From Vitis vinifera (lineage: Eukaryota; Streptophyta; Magnoliopsida; Vitales; Vitaceae), in the NCBI RefSeq assembly GCF_030704535.1, contig NC_081822.1, forward strand, positions 10,037,001-10,101,000: 64,000 bases of DNA, read 5' to 3'. Below are positions 23,259-34,870 of this stretch, piece by piece. Each line of letters opens with the position of its first letter. Position 1 is the stretch's first letter. The position numbers and the translations under genes are program-made. A model generated the notes under the pieces. It worked only from the letters and a program-made list of their open reading frames with translations. It was not told the DNA's origin and made no database searches.

Positions 23259-25133
23259 CTAGTCAAACTGCATTTCTGACTTCTGTTGGTCCACTTGAAT
23301 CTTCAACAGGGTTGACACTACCTCACCCATGCTTGGTCTTCTTGCTTGATCTTTTGTCAAGCAGGCTATGCTTAGTTTTGCAATCCTCGTGGCAGATTCA
23401 ATCCCATTATTTCCTAGGAGACAAGGATCAAGAAAGTGACCAAGCTCGATCTCTGCATTTCCCCTCTCCATGATGGAAATCATGGCTTCTGAAAGCAGTA
23501 CTTCCTCTTCATTCTGTATTATGACGGCATCTTTTCCAGTAATCAGCTCCAACATCACCACTCCGAAAGCATAGACATCAACCTTGGGAGTTATTGACCC
23601 TGCCTCTATGTACTCAGGTGCCATATAGCCTCTAGTGCCAACAACAAGCATGTTCAGGGCATGGGTCTTTGCTCCCTTCACTGCTGTCCTTGCGAGGCTG
23701 AAATTCGCAATCTTGGCTCTCAGATTTTTGGTTAATAGAATGTTGCTACTCTTGATGTGCTTATGCACATAGGCAGGCTTGGTGAAGTTATGAATATAGT
23801 GAAGGCCATTAGCAACATCTAGGGCAATCTGGATCCTCTTGCTCCAGCTCTGACTATGGTTGGAGCTTTCTTTGTGAAGCCATTCTCTTAAAGAACCATT
23901 TTCCATGTACTCGAATACAAGGTAGAAACAGCTTCCATTCTTGCAGACACCATGCAGCTTTATCAAATTGCAGTGGTTGAGCTTGTTCAGAATGTTCACT
24001 TCCTCCGATATATCCACTTTCATTTTTTTAACTGCTACGATTTCCCTGCCCAGCTCTGCACGAAAGACACAACCTTTTATCCTACTCTTGGAACTGAAAT
24101 TCCCGGTGGCCTTCTTTAATTTCTTGAATTCAAACACTTTCGGGACTGGATCAACACTAGCGATTTCAACAAGAAGATCTTCTGGCAATACACTTTTTGT
24201 TTTTCCATGAACCGGAGGAACCTTCTTTGATCTCTTCTTGTAAAATAGGAAGACAATGGAGAAAATGACACTGGGGCCCAGCAAAAAACAACCTGCAGCA
24301 ATTCCAGCACCCAAGTAGATTCTTCTCTTGGATCTACTGCTCCCAGAATCAGAAGTGGGCGGAGGTGGATCGAGTACTGGTTGAGTAGCGTGAGTTTTGG
24401 TCTGTGAGCTCAAGGGTTCAGTTTTCAGGGGAATCAGAATTGTTGTGAAAGGAAAAATTGTTGGGTTTTCTTCTGAGATTAACCCATTTGCATCCGCTAT
24501 ACTCTTTGCACTGACATTGAACCTTTCACCAATAGTCGGAAAGTTATCCTCCCAGCTGACCGAGTAAGTCAGTAGATACTTCGTTCCATTTTCTGCTTGA
24601 TGCTCTGTATGACAAGCACATCGAAGTGGTACATGCAATTCAAGGCCAGGTGACAAGCTGAATTCACTATAACGATTTGCCCGCATTAGAGAATCACATG
24701 TAGATAATCCCTGGTATGTGTTGTTCCCTATTATAAAGTATGTTTGCTGGTTATCCTGGATATGAAACGTGGTGTTGGCTTGATAATACTGACCTAAGCA
24801 AGAGCAATTCACTGGAACGATCACCTCTTTTCCAGTGGGGAAGACAGTGAGCGTTTTCACACTGTTGATTCTAGCAAGCTCCCCTGGGTTTGAAGACATG
24901 AGCATTGAAATAGTTGGAACTGAATTATAAGGAGGTTCAGACTTGAAGATGAGAAAGGCCTGGCAGGAGGAGTATAAGCCATTGCAGGTGTAAAGGAAAG
25001 CCGAAGAAGGACCGGAGTCATCGCTGTTGTCACAGTTGAGTACTGAATTTCCTGAATACTCTTGTTGAGCATTGATGCATGAAGCTAAGGAAATGAGAAT
25101 GAACAAACTTAGGAGAGTCTGATACATGGTCAT
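23259..25133 (-). CDS. LYK5: LysM-domain receptor-like pseudokinase, LYK4/LYK5 class
   Basis: This is a single-exon plasma-membrane protein of a family that senses chitin and related glycans with an active co-receptor (CERK1 in Arabidopsis). In the full frame opening at 25205 (GTG; first ATG 25199), I prefer ATG 25133, since it puts MTMYQTLLSLFILISLASC at the N-terminus as a signal peptide; the protein is then 624 residues. Full-frame numbering follows. The ectodomain holds three LysM-type modules separated by the CSC (134-136) and CAC (196-198) motifs. A transmembrane helix spans about 297-322 and is followed by a basic KKR. The kinase-like domain spans about 370-635. VAVK keeps Lys393, but HRD is HKH (481-483), DFG is NFS (501-503), and the glycine loop is degenerate. 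It is therefore predicted catalytically dead, as reported for LYK4/LYK5. APE (529-531) is kept. Confidence 0.9.
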   Translation of the reverse strand: MTMYQTLLSLFILISLASCINAQQEYSGNSVLNCDNSDDSGPSSAFLYTCNGLYSSCQAFLIFKSEPPYNSVPTISMLMSSNPGELARINSVKTLTVFPTGKEVIVPVNCSCLGQYYQANTTFHIQDNQQTYFIIGNNTYQGLSTCDSLMRANRYSEFSLSPGLELHVPLRCACHTEHQAENGTKYLLTYSVSWEDNFPTIGERFNVSAKSIADANGLISEENPTIFPFTTILIPLKTEPLSSQTKTHATQPVLDPPPPTSDSGSSRSKRRIYLGAGIAAGCFLLGPSVIFSIVFLFYKKRSKKVPPVHGKTKSVLPEDLLVEIASVDPVPKVFEFKKLKKATGNFSSKSRIKGCVFRAELGREIVAVKKMKVDISEEVNILNKLNHCNLIKLHGVCKNGSCFYLVFEYMENGSLREWLHKESSNHSQSWSKRIQIALDVANGLHYIHNFTKPAYVHKHIKSSNILLTKNLRAKIANFSLARTAVKGAKTHALNMLVVGTRGYMAPEYIEAGSITPKVDVYAFGVVMLELITGKDAVIIQNEEEVLLSEAMISIMERGNAEIELGHFLDPCLLGNNGIESATRIAKLSIACLTKDQARRPSMGEVVSTLLKIQVDQQKSEMQFD

Positions 25134-25205
25134 TGGTTTCTCCGGGAAATGAGAGTAATGATTGTGAAGGAGCTGAGTAACTAATTGGTGGAATATCATG
25201 ACCAC

Positions 25206-26796
25206 TTTAGAATGATGTTGATGATGGATATAACCGCGTGAAAATAGGGGAATAAGCGTGTGAGGATTAAAGAAAGGGTGATTCTGGATTCGGTCGACTA
25301 AATGGCACGTCTCATGGACCCTAAATTTGTTTTAGTATGCTCTGTCACGCAAATAATGGAATTTTTAAACCTTTGCTTAGGGCCAAATTCAATGATACAA
25401 CAATGATTTTTGGCCTGCCCTAGTTTAAATACCTTCATTAAAGACTATTTGGTTTTTCGTTAAGTCTATCTTTTAGACTCTCTGGGCGGAAATTAACAAC
25501 AATAATTCTTTAACTTGAGCCTTGACCTGGTTTATATGTCCAAAATTCCAGATGTTCCATTTCAAGGATAATAATAATAATTTAACCTAAACTAGGGCGG
25601 CCCGTGATACTAGTCTACTGGAGGGAGAGATCTAAGGGGTCGTCAGTTTTATTAATCCTAGACTAGACCGGCCCTCCGAACCCGGCTGGTCAAACTATTG
25701 GACATGCAAGTTGTGCACTGCTTCAAAGCCCGGATGAGGCAGGGAGTATGAAAAAGTATTTGAGTAATTAATTAATCACGGTATCATGCCTATTGTCCGC
25801 CAACCACTTGCCAGTGGATTTTGAGGCAAGCAGCCACATTGTTAGCATCTTGTATAAGTTCAACGGGTTAAGTGCTTGACCAACATGGTCCAGACCGGGA
25901 AAACTGATCAGGCTTGACCGAAACATGGGCCCGCGGTTCGTCTGGCAGTGACGCATAGGCAGGAGTGGCTTATGTGCCAGCCCGAAGAATGGGTCAAAAC
26001 CTATGATGACAGATGATCCAAGCTATTTTGTAGTCCTAAGTTCCTAACTGACTCCATTAATTTACGCTTTAGTGCACGTTTCTTGCAAGAATATGAGGTG
26101 GAGGTAGAGGGAAATGGGTCCGCCTAACAAATATTTGGGGACAAAAAAAAGGATCTATGGGGCTTGTCGAATATTTGGAACAACAGTAAAGGACCAAACT
26201 ATATGCTGGGTATTCCAAAGCCCAAAATTGAATGTAAATGGCCTAAAAGTAGGTGTGGGTCAAGGTCTTATAAGCATTGAAAAACATACCTACCTTATCT
26301 AGAAAAGAAGCCCGGGACTGAAGAGTGGAATGCCTCAATGACTAGCACCATCCAAATGCATGAATGATGAATGTCACATGGGAGGCAGCGTAATCAGAGC
26401 CATTTCCTTTTGCCCCGTTTCGAATTCTAGATGCTTGTTCATAATGGCAAACATGGTCATATGAGTGTTACAGTTCAAAAGGGACAAAGTGGTGGCTGAC
26501 ACCTCCTCATAATGGCAAACAACGCCAATTTGGTACTACTCCACAAATGGTGTTGGGCCCTGGACCAGGACCTCCCCCTCCATCTCTGCAAATTTGCAAT
26601 GGAACTCACAGTAGTAACAAGCAAAATAACGATGCAACAAGGGAATTTTTTTAATTAGAATAAATAAATGGCTGAAACCCAAAAATATAATATAGCTTGT
26701 GAGGGCATTAATACTGGGTTTCATCTGATCTCTCTCTCCATATATCAATTAAGTACGTAGCTAGATTGGTATATATACATCCACACATCAAGAGAG
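25206..26796. other. Intergenic region between the LysM receptor and the calmodulin-like gene
   Basis: No gene recognised; ORFs at 25768-25956 and 26114-26302 match nothing known. It contains the LYK promoter (with the W-box cluster) on the left and the 3' untranslated region of the calmodulin-like gene on the right. Confidence 0.6.
25522..25997. promoter_or_regulatory. W-box cluster upstream of the LysM receptor gene
   Basis: TTGACC occurs at 25522, 25876 and 25914, and its complement GGTCAA at 25688 and 25992: five copies in 476 bases, about 390-860 bases before the chosen start. WRKY factors bind TTGAC(C/T), so defence-linked control is plausible. Binding is inferred, not seen. Confidence 0.5.
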
Positions 26797-27372
26797 TCAA
26801 GTCATCATCCGGTGAAACTCATGGAAGTCGAGCACTCCGTTGCCATCAAGATCAAACACTCGAATCATTGCCACACACTCCTCGTAAGTTTTGGAATCTC
26901 CCAGCCTGTTGAACATCTGTTGCAGTCCTTTTGGGGTGATGCACCCGCAACCCTTTTCCACTTCGAACATCTGGAAAGCCCTCTTAAGGTCATCATCCAT
27001 CTCGCTGCTTTGCTCCATCAATCGAACAAAGTCTTGAAATTCTAGTAAGCTGTCACCATCGACATCGAAATCGCCAATCACTTTTTGCGCCTCCTCATGC
27101 GACATGGACTCCCCGATAGACTGGAAGTAAACTCTAAGCTCCTCACCCGATATCCTCCCATCTCCATCACTGTCGAAGTAACCAAAAACTTGTCGGAGCT
27201 CATCTTCTTTTGAGCTCTTCTTTGGTCCAAGGACTAGAGATGGAGAAGGGCATGGGCTCGAGGATGAGGATTTGGATTTGGATCCAACGCGAGGGAGGCT
27301 GAGTTTAGTAGTTTTGCTGGAGAACCACTTGGAGGACTTGGAAGCAGTGGCCGTGACAGCAGCAGTGGCCAT
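26797..27372 (-). CDS. CML41: Calmodulin-like EF-hand protein, CML41 class
   Basis: A calcium sensor of 191 residues. The N-terminus is Ser/Lys-rich (SKSSKWFSSKTTKLSL at 11-26), as in Arabidopsis CML41, a callose-linked plasmodesmal protein. Four EF-hand loops follow: EF1 67-78 (DSDGDGRISGEE, canonical), EF2 103-114 (DVDGDSLLEFQD, good), EF3 137-148 (begins EVEKGCGCITPK, lacks calcium ligands) and EF4 174-185 (DLDGNGVLDFHE, good). The FEVEKGCGCITPKGLQ block is very close to CML41. The frame is open upstream to 27417, but only from a GTG. A TATA box at 27420-27426 would place transcription start near 27390, so ATG 27372 is the start. No intron is seen. The EF1/2/4-active pattern suggests calcium binding at three sites. 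Confidence 0.9.
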   Translation of the reverse strand: MATAAVTATASKSSKWFSSKTTKLSLPRVGSKSKSSSSSPCPSPSLVLGPKKSSKEDELRQVFGYFDSDGDGRISGEELRVYFQSIGESMSHEEAQKVIGDFDVDGDSLLEFQDFVRLMEQSSEMDDDLKRAFQMFEVEKGCGCITPKGLQQMFNRLGDSKTYEECVAMIRVFDLDGNGVLDFHEFHRMMT

Positions 27373-27419
27373 AGTAGGAGAGCTGGTTTGGACAAGAAAC
27401 TGAAGGTTATGGCACACAG

Positions 27420-27426
27420 TTATATA
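27420..27426 (-). promoter_or_regulatory. TATA box of the calmodulin-like gene
   Basis: Minus-strand TATATAA lies 48 bases upstream of ATG 27372, the spacing expected for a short leader. This supports the chosen start. Confidence 0.55.
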
Positions 27427-28375
27427 GGAGAAAGTTGATAAGGCTTCAGACTGGGAATTTGCGACAAGTTGAGAAGAGAATAAGAGGGCAAAATTGCTTT
27501 ATGGGCAGGAGAAAGCTGGCAAATAGGTGAAGGTTCAACGCAGCTTCTTGGGGTTCATGAGTGATTTTTGTACCAACTACAGCTATGATTTAGCCCCCAC
27601 GAAAGTGGATGGAAATTCTCCCCCATTCCCTCTGCTTTGGGGTCATGTAATTTTTTTGGGAACAATACTGAGCTACTTTTTAATTTTTTTTCCCTCAAAT
27701 TTTCCATGTTGAAAATACTTGTTTGGACATGCGGAGGAAAAACTGCTAAAATGAAAATTTGGGATTTATCATATGATATTTCTTCTATTTGGAAGAAAAT
27801 CTAGAAAAATCAAACAAAAGTCTACAATTCTAAAACCCAGTGGCAGTGTGAGTGTGGCTATTGAAAGGTATCGAAGCTTTTTTCCCTTTCGGAGAACTTT
27901 CCCAACAATCAAATGACATATAAGATAAAAGACATCAATAATTCATCTATGATTCAAAAGCTAGGAGGTCATTGTGGACCACAAGGCAACAAAGACATAT
28001 CTTCTTGTAGAATTCCTCTCTTGCTGGGATGGTTCATGCCTCCCATCTCCAGGAAAATGATACTTTGAAAATGGCATTGATTAAGCAATAGAAAATAATG
28101 TTTTTGGAATTCAAACCTTTTTTGGGCCCAATGCTGCTGAGGTCTTCGCGTTCAAATTTCAACATAAATGATAGATAATGATGTGTGTAATCGAAGTTTT
28201 CAATTTTTTTAACGTGTCAAATTAAGATTAGTTGTGGAGAGGAATTTACCATTGAGTTACATGCTTTTAAATCATACAAAGTCATTAGATTTGAATTTTT
28301 GGAAGTTTCATCCAAAACTCGAGTATGGTAATTGGCATATTCAAAGGGCAATTGATGGAGGCTAGCTTTCATATT
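27427..28375. other. Intergenic region left of the nested transposons
   Basis: No gene seen. It contains the distal promoter of the calmodulin-like gene and unremarkable AT-rich sequence. Confidence 0.5.
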
Positions 28376-28805
28376 CGATGTTTTAAAAATTAAAATAAAA
28401 AAATTATCAATTCACAGTTCAATGACTAAATGAATGATCGAACAATCAATAACGTCATAAATATATAATTTATATATTATTAAAATTTAATATATATATA
28501 TATATATACATACATATATTTAAAAATAAATAATATTTATTTTTTATCTTTGATATTATCTAATTAAATCATGTATAAATATAAATAAAATAAAATATTT
28601 AAATGTAAATATATTGAAAATGAAAAAAAAAATAATTTTAAATCATTTAAAAAATATTATGTTATTTTTATTTAATTTTATAATTTTTTTTATGAAAAAA
28701 TATTTTTTTTTCTTCGATGCTTGGCATTAAAAAACGTGTTGAGTGGTGCCCATGTCATATCCTTAACTTGAGGTTCACAAATCAAATCCTTATACGGGTA
28801 ATCCC

Positions 28806-29048
28806 TGTTGAGATATTAGGATATTAGTTGTACAAATCCTTGTGATCATTCTTTCCCATTCTTAGGTGATTACACTTGATTATAATGCTTGATTATAGGT
28901 GGTCAACATAATTAACAAATATGATTGTATAGCTGTATAGCTTGATAGCTTGATTATTGGATATTGAGTTATGTATACCCTCTATATATACTTTGTACGT
29001 GAACGAATGAAAGTATGAATGAAAAACCATCATTCATCAATTTGAAGT
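28806..29048 (+). repeat. 5' LTR of the copia element
   Basis: 243 bp, begins TGTTGAGATATTAG. It carries two 8-bp micro-duplications (GGATATTA- and AGCTTGAT-type) absent from the 3' LTR. TATATATAC near 28985 could serve as the TATA box. Confidence 0.8.
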
Positions 29049-29399
29049 TGGTATAAGAGCCAACCTTAGAAACCTCTTTTGAGACAAAATTCCTTGCAAA
29101 CTTCCCATTCAAATATACCCACAAATATACCCATTCAAAACTTCGATTCACCCCAATTGAATTGCATTCCCAAGCCCCTGCATTTCAAAATCGTCAGATT
29201 GCTCTACCTGCACCACGCCAAAGATCACAGCCATTCCTTGCTTCGACGTCGGTCATCATCGATCTACAAATTTGTCAAAGAAGAACAAGCGCCAAGGAAA
29301 AGTGTGTATCATTTTTATATTTTAATTTGCTTACATAAAAAAAAAAGAAATAAAAAAAAAGTGAAAAAAATACTATTGTTTTTCAATCTAAAGGTACTT

Positions 29400-32300
29400 T
29401 TAATCCAGGAATTATTTTTTACTCAATCAAACTATGACGTTTGGTCACAACTCGTGGAGATGCATATTGTTGAACGGGAAAAACTTTCCTACATTTGAGG
29501 TAAGACAAAGTCACCAAAAGATTTAGAAGATGGATATGAAAAATGGTATGCTAAGAATCAAAAGGTGAAAAGATGATTGTTAATGTCCATGAGTTCAGAA
29601 ATTATGAAGCGTTACTTACGCTTACCCACCGCTCAAGAAATTTGGAGTGCATTATCAAAGGCCTTCTATGATGGAAGCAATGAATTTCAAGTTTTCACTT
29701 TGAATAAAAAAGCCTTCACTGCCAAACAAAGCGGCAGGTCTCTTTCTGAATATTATGAAGAGATAACTGAGATTTTTTGCGAATTGGATCATCGGGATAA
29801 GGTAGTCATGAAAGACCCTGATGACATTGCAGCATACCGAAAATCCATTGAACGACAATGGGTGCACATCTTTCTTGCTGGATTGGATGGTGACTTTGAG
29901 CAAGTTCGAGGAGAGATTCTACACAAAGATCTTATTCCCGGTTTGGAAGAATGTTATGCACTGATTCGACGAGAGGCAATGCGTCATGCTAGTATGAAAG
30001 CAAAATCTAACAATCCTGACACCTCAGCTATGGTAGTCCAACAACGATCAACCCAGAATTGGCGGGACCAATCCAAGACCAACCATCCTAAGACAACCCC
30101 TGATATTGATAAGTCAACCTTCAAATGCACTCATTGCAATAAGACTGGTCATACCAAGAGTTGTTGTTTTGAACTTGTGGGATATCCAGACTGGTGGGAT
30201 CATAATCGTGATCAACAGAAGAAGGATTCCAAGAAAACCTCAACTGCAGTTGTTGCCGAAATAAAAATAGAGGATAATGTTGTTGAGAAAGCCTCTGCAT
30301 TGGTAGCCGCCACAGATTATGGTGGTAAGGTTTTAAATACTTCTAAACCTATTATTAATAATACAAGAATAATTGATTCTGGTGCTACAAATCATATGAC
30401 TTTTGATTCTAGACAGGTCTTACCCCTTAGACCTTCCTCACAAAAAATTGTTTCCACAACCAATGGTAACACAACCTTAGTCATTGGGGAATGATCCTTA
30501 ACTCTTACTGATACTCTGAATTTGGATTCTGTTTTAGTTGTTCCATCTTTAGATTACAATTTTTTGTCAGTTTCTCAAATCACTGCAGCTTTATCTTGTA
30601 TTGTCATTTTTTTGCCTAAATTTTGTGTTTTTAAAGACATCCAAACAAGACAGACGATTGGTTGTGGTATTAAGCGAGGAAAACTCTATTACTTGGACTT
30701 GCATTCAAAGGATTCCAATAAGTTGCGACAAGCCTTGATGGCAGATGGGTCTGAGGGGGAGAAGAAAAAGTCTGAAATTTGGTTGTGGCATCGACGTCTA
30801 GGACATGCTTCCTTTGGTTATTTAAAAAAATTGTTTCCTACTTTGTTTCCAAGGAGTGATGTTTCTGGTTTCCGTTGTGATATTTGTGAATTGGCTAAAA
30901 GTCATCGTGCTTCGATTCTGTTAATTTTGAATAACTTTTATGGTTATACATTATGATGTTTGGGGCCTATCCAAAGTCCTAACTTTGAGTGGATCGCGTT
31001 GGTTTGTTACTTTTATTAATGATTGTACTAGAATGACTTGGTTATGCTTGATAAAAACCAAAGATGAAGTAAACTTGTTGTTTGAAAATTTTCATAAAAT
31101 GATTGGAACTTAGTACAATGCAAAGGTTTGGGTTCTGCGTAGCGATAATGGTCGAGAATATCAGAGTTTTGATCTTCAAAAGTATTTGGAAGGATATGAT
31201 ATTATTCATCAAACTACTTGTTCCAATACACCCCAGAAAAATGGTGTCGCTGAACGAAAAAATCGACACTTGTTAGAGGTTGTTCGTGTTTCCTTGATAG
31301 CAGCAAAAATGTCGATATCTTATTAGGGAGAAGCAATCACATCTGCTGCATACTTGATCAATCGGGTACCTTCCAACTCAATTGACTTCCAAACACCTCT
31401 CCAAGCTCTTACTAATGTCGTAGTTGCCCCAACCGTCCCAAATTTACCTCCTCGTGTGTTTGGTTGCGTGGTATTTATGCATCTACACAAACACTAACCA
31501 CCAAGTTAACTTTCCGTGCATTGCAATGTGTGTTTGTTGGATATGCATTGCACCAAAAAGGATATTAATGTTACCATCTTCCAACTCAACGAATGTTTAT
31601 TACAATGGATGTAATGTTTCATGAAGATTCGATGTATTTTTCATTTGAGTCTGAACTTCAAGGGGAGTACCATAAAGAAATTCAAACTCTCGATTATGAT
31701 TATCATATCTTTAAAGATGATGAATATGGACAATCTGAACTAGTGAACCAGGAAGAGGTTAAATTGGATATGAGTGGTACAACTTTGGAACCAAGTAGTA
31801 ATGACAACTCCAAAACTGAAAAAGTGCTAAAAGAGGGAAGAGATAATACAATGGAACCATCACCACCATCTGAACAATTTGGGTCTGAAGATGCCTTCAC
31901 TGAAATACCAAACCAATCGTCGTCTGCTAAGGGTGTTCTTAATTTGGAACCTGATCCATTCATGAAATGGTTACCACACCGTCATAATAGAGGTATTCCT
32001 AAACCTACATATGAATCTGAATTGTCTACCAAAGTCAAATAAGTCATTTGTAAATCAATTATCTACTATAGCTATTCCTAATAGTGTGCAGGAAACCTTA
32101 ACTGATCCAAGGTGGAAAACAACCATGAATGAAGAGATGAAATCATTGCAAAAGAATGAAACATGGGAACTTGTAGAATATCCACCAGGAAAGAAGCCAG
32201 TTGGGTGTCGTTGGATCTATACTGTGAAGTATAAGGCAGATGATAGTATTAAACGATTTAAAGCAAGACTGGTAGCAAAATGGTACACTCAAACTTATGG

Positions 32301-33570
32301 AATTAACTACACAAAGACATTTGCACTTATAGCTAAGATCAACACAGTTCGAGTATTACTATCTTTAGTTACAAACTTGGATTGGCCATTACAACAGTTC
32401 AATGTAAAAAATGTCTTTCTGCATGGCAAGTTATCTAAAGAATTATATATGGATCTTCAATCAGGATGCATGGTGTTAGAAAAGCAATGTTAGAAGGTGT
32501 GCAAATTGAAGAGGTCATTGTATGGGTTAAAGCAATCCCTGAGAGCATGGTTTGGAAGGTTCACAAAGTTTGAGAGCTTTTGGCTATCGTCAAAGTAATT
32601 CAAATCACACTTTATTCCTGAAAAAACAACATGATAAGATTACGACACTCATCGTACATGTGGACGACATGGTAGTTACAGGAGATGATCCTAAATAAAT
32701 AAAAACTCTGTAAAATTATCTGTCTAGAGAATTGGAAATAAAATATCTAGGTTCTTTGAAATGCTTTCTTGGGATTGAAGTTTCTCGATCAAGTGAATGG
32801 ATTTTTTTGTCTCAAAGAAAGTATGCCTTAGATCTTTTATAGGAGATTGGAATGTCAGGATGTCAACATGTTGATACACTAATAGAAGAAGGTCTAAAAT
32901 TGTGGGTTGAGTCTAATCAAGTATCAACCGATAAGGGAAGATACCAGAGACTTGTGGAGAGATTAATGTACTTAGTTCATACAAGACCAGATTTTGCTTA
33001 TGCATTGAGTGTAGTGAGTCAATACATGCATAATCTTGGAGAACAACATATGAATGCAGTCATGCACATTTTGAGGTATTTGAAGAATGCTCCTAGGAAG
33101 GGAATTTTGTTCGCTAAAAATGTTGATCATTAGAATATTGAAGTATATACTAATGCTGATTGGGTCGGTGCAATGGATGATAGACAATCTACATCTGGTT
33201 ACTTTACCTTTGTATATGGTAATCTTGTGACATGGAAAAGTAAGAAATAGAATGTCGTCGCTCGTTCAAGTGCAGAAGCGGAATTTAGGGGTATGACTCT
33301 AGGACTTTGTGAGACATTATGACTAAGACTCCTCTTATAGGATTTAGGTTACCTATCTAGGCAACCAATCCGATTGTTTTGTGACAACAAAGCCACATGT
33401 GACATTGCTCATAATCCAGTACAACATGATCGTATAAAGCATGTCGAGGTGGACAAATTCTTCATTAAGGAGAAGGTGGATGATAAGATTGTGGAATTGC
33501 CTAAGATTCGATCATAAGATCAATTGGTTGATATCCTCACCAAAGCTGCAGTCTCAAGTCGAGTGTTCTA
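29400..33570 (+). pseudogene. Copia gag-pol remains
   Basis: The gag segment runs from about 29430 to 30190 and holds the zinc knuckle CTHCNKTGHTKSCC near 30127. The protease DSGATNH is near 30375. The integrase zinc finger (WHRRLGH near 30787, CDICELAK near 30877) and the core (RSDNGREY near 31140) follow. RT starts near 32090 and includes GCRWIY and VDDMVVTGDD (near 32660). RNase H keeps TNADW and SSAEAE (near 33270). In-frame stops occur at about 29496, 29573, 30492, 31324, 32491, 32839, 33131, 33248, 33319 and 33340, among others, so no full product can be made. Integrase between 30957 and 31600 is also frameshifted. Confidence 0.88.
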
Positions 33571-33626
33571 AAAAAATTTAGACAAGTTGGGCATATATGA
33601 CATCTATGCACCAACTTGAGGGGGAG

Positions 33627-33853
33627 TGTTGAGATATTAGTTGTACAAATCCTTGTAATCATTCTTTCCCATTCTTAGGTGATTACGCTTTATTATAGTG
33701 CTTGATTATAGGTGGTCAACATAATTAACAGATATGATTATATAGTTGTATAGCTTGATTATGGGATATTGAGTCATGTATACCCTCTATATATACTTTG
33801 TACGTGAACGAATGAAAGTATGAATGAAAAACCACCATTCATTAATTTGAAGT
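33627..33853 (+). repeat. 3' LTR of the copia element
   Basis: 227 bp. By eye it differs from the 5' LTR by 11 substitutions and two 8-bp gaps, about 5 percent, so the insertion is of moderate age. Confidence 0.8.
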
Positions 33854-34137
33854 AGCCCAACATCAGCTTGCAGGTAAGCCCAACATGTGGTAATATGAGC
33901 TTCTTTGGTTGGGTTTTTGCCAAAAAAAAAAAAAAAAACCCAATTAATAGGTAGTGGCAATGTCCGATTCTTCGAGAACAGTTTGATTTGTTTGATTCAC
34001 CGTTTCATCAATTCAACTGTTGGTTAGGTGGTTTATAACTACTTTGATAGTTAGGCAGTTCATTAAAGGGAACTAAATTGGAAAGGCTACCTCGAATCAA
34101 TTCGATTGACCAATCCAATTCAATTTTCAAAACATTG

Positions 34138-34810
34138 CTTATATTCATTGATTTGACCGTAGAAGTGTTTGATAAATTATTATTTATTTATTCATTTATT
34201 TAACATATGGAAGATATAAACTATAAAAGAAAAAAAAAAGTAATTTTTCTCATTTATTTAATTATATCAATGAATTTAATCTTTTTAATTGTTAAAGTAT
34301 TTTTAAAAATTGAAATTTGAGTTTGAGGGTTCTTATTTATCTAATAATATATTTTATGATCATGAGATATTTAACTATTAACCTTTTAAATTTAAAATAA
34401 TTATTTTATTTATTAGGAGACTGAATTCTAATTTCTCAACTTTTAATTTGATAACGTGTGGAAACTTGTTGAGAAATAATTACCTAAAAAGTTCGACGTG
34501 GGTTAAAAATTATAACTAGACCTTATTTTGCATTTGATGTAGGTTTGGACAAATTGATAAGGCTAATCCACCTCAAAACGGTCAATCTTGCTTTATACCT
34601 ACTAGTTTCACCGTTCATTTTATTATAGAGTTTTTTTAATAGTATTTGTTTTTCTTACTTAATTTTAAATAGAACTTAAAATTAAATAATATTTAATTGA
34701 TTTTAATAATATTTTATTTTGATTAAATATTAAAAAATAATATATTATTTTTTTATTTTAAAAAAAGTTAAATATTTTAACTTTCGTATTCCGTACAAAT
34801 TTTATAATAA

Positions 34811-34870
<60 letters not shown>

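Larger units (their letters stand above)
28806..33853 (+). mobile_element. Decayed Ty1/copia LTR retrotransposon
   Basis: LTRs are at 28806-29048 and 33627-33853. A primer site TGGTATAAGAGCC follows the 5' LTR at 29049 and a purine tract GAGGGGGAG precedes the 3' LTR. The 5-bp flanks are ATCCC (28801-28805) and AGCCC (33854-33858), a target duplication with one change. The internal order gag, protease, integrase, RT, RNase H defines Ty1/copia. Many stops and some frameshifts show it is no longer autonomous. Confidence 0.9.
28376..34137. mobile_element. Possible TIR element interrupted by the copia insertion
   Basis: The left end CGATGTTTTAAAAATT (28376) and the complement of the right end AATTTTCAAAACATTG (ends 34137) match at 14 of 16 bases. 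Flanks TTCATATT and CTTATATT could be an aged target duplication. The two outer pieces (28376-28800 and 33859-34137) are non-coding and AT-rich, like a non-autonomous Mutator-type element. This is an inference from short ends. Confidence 0.35.
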
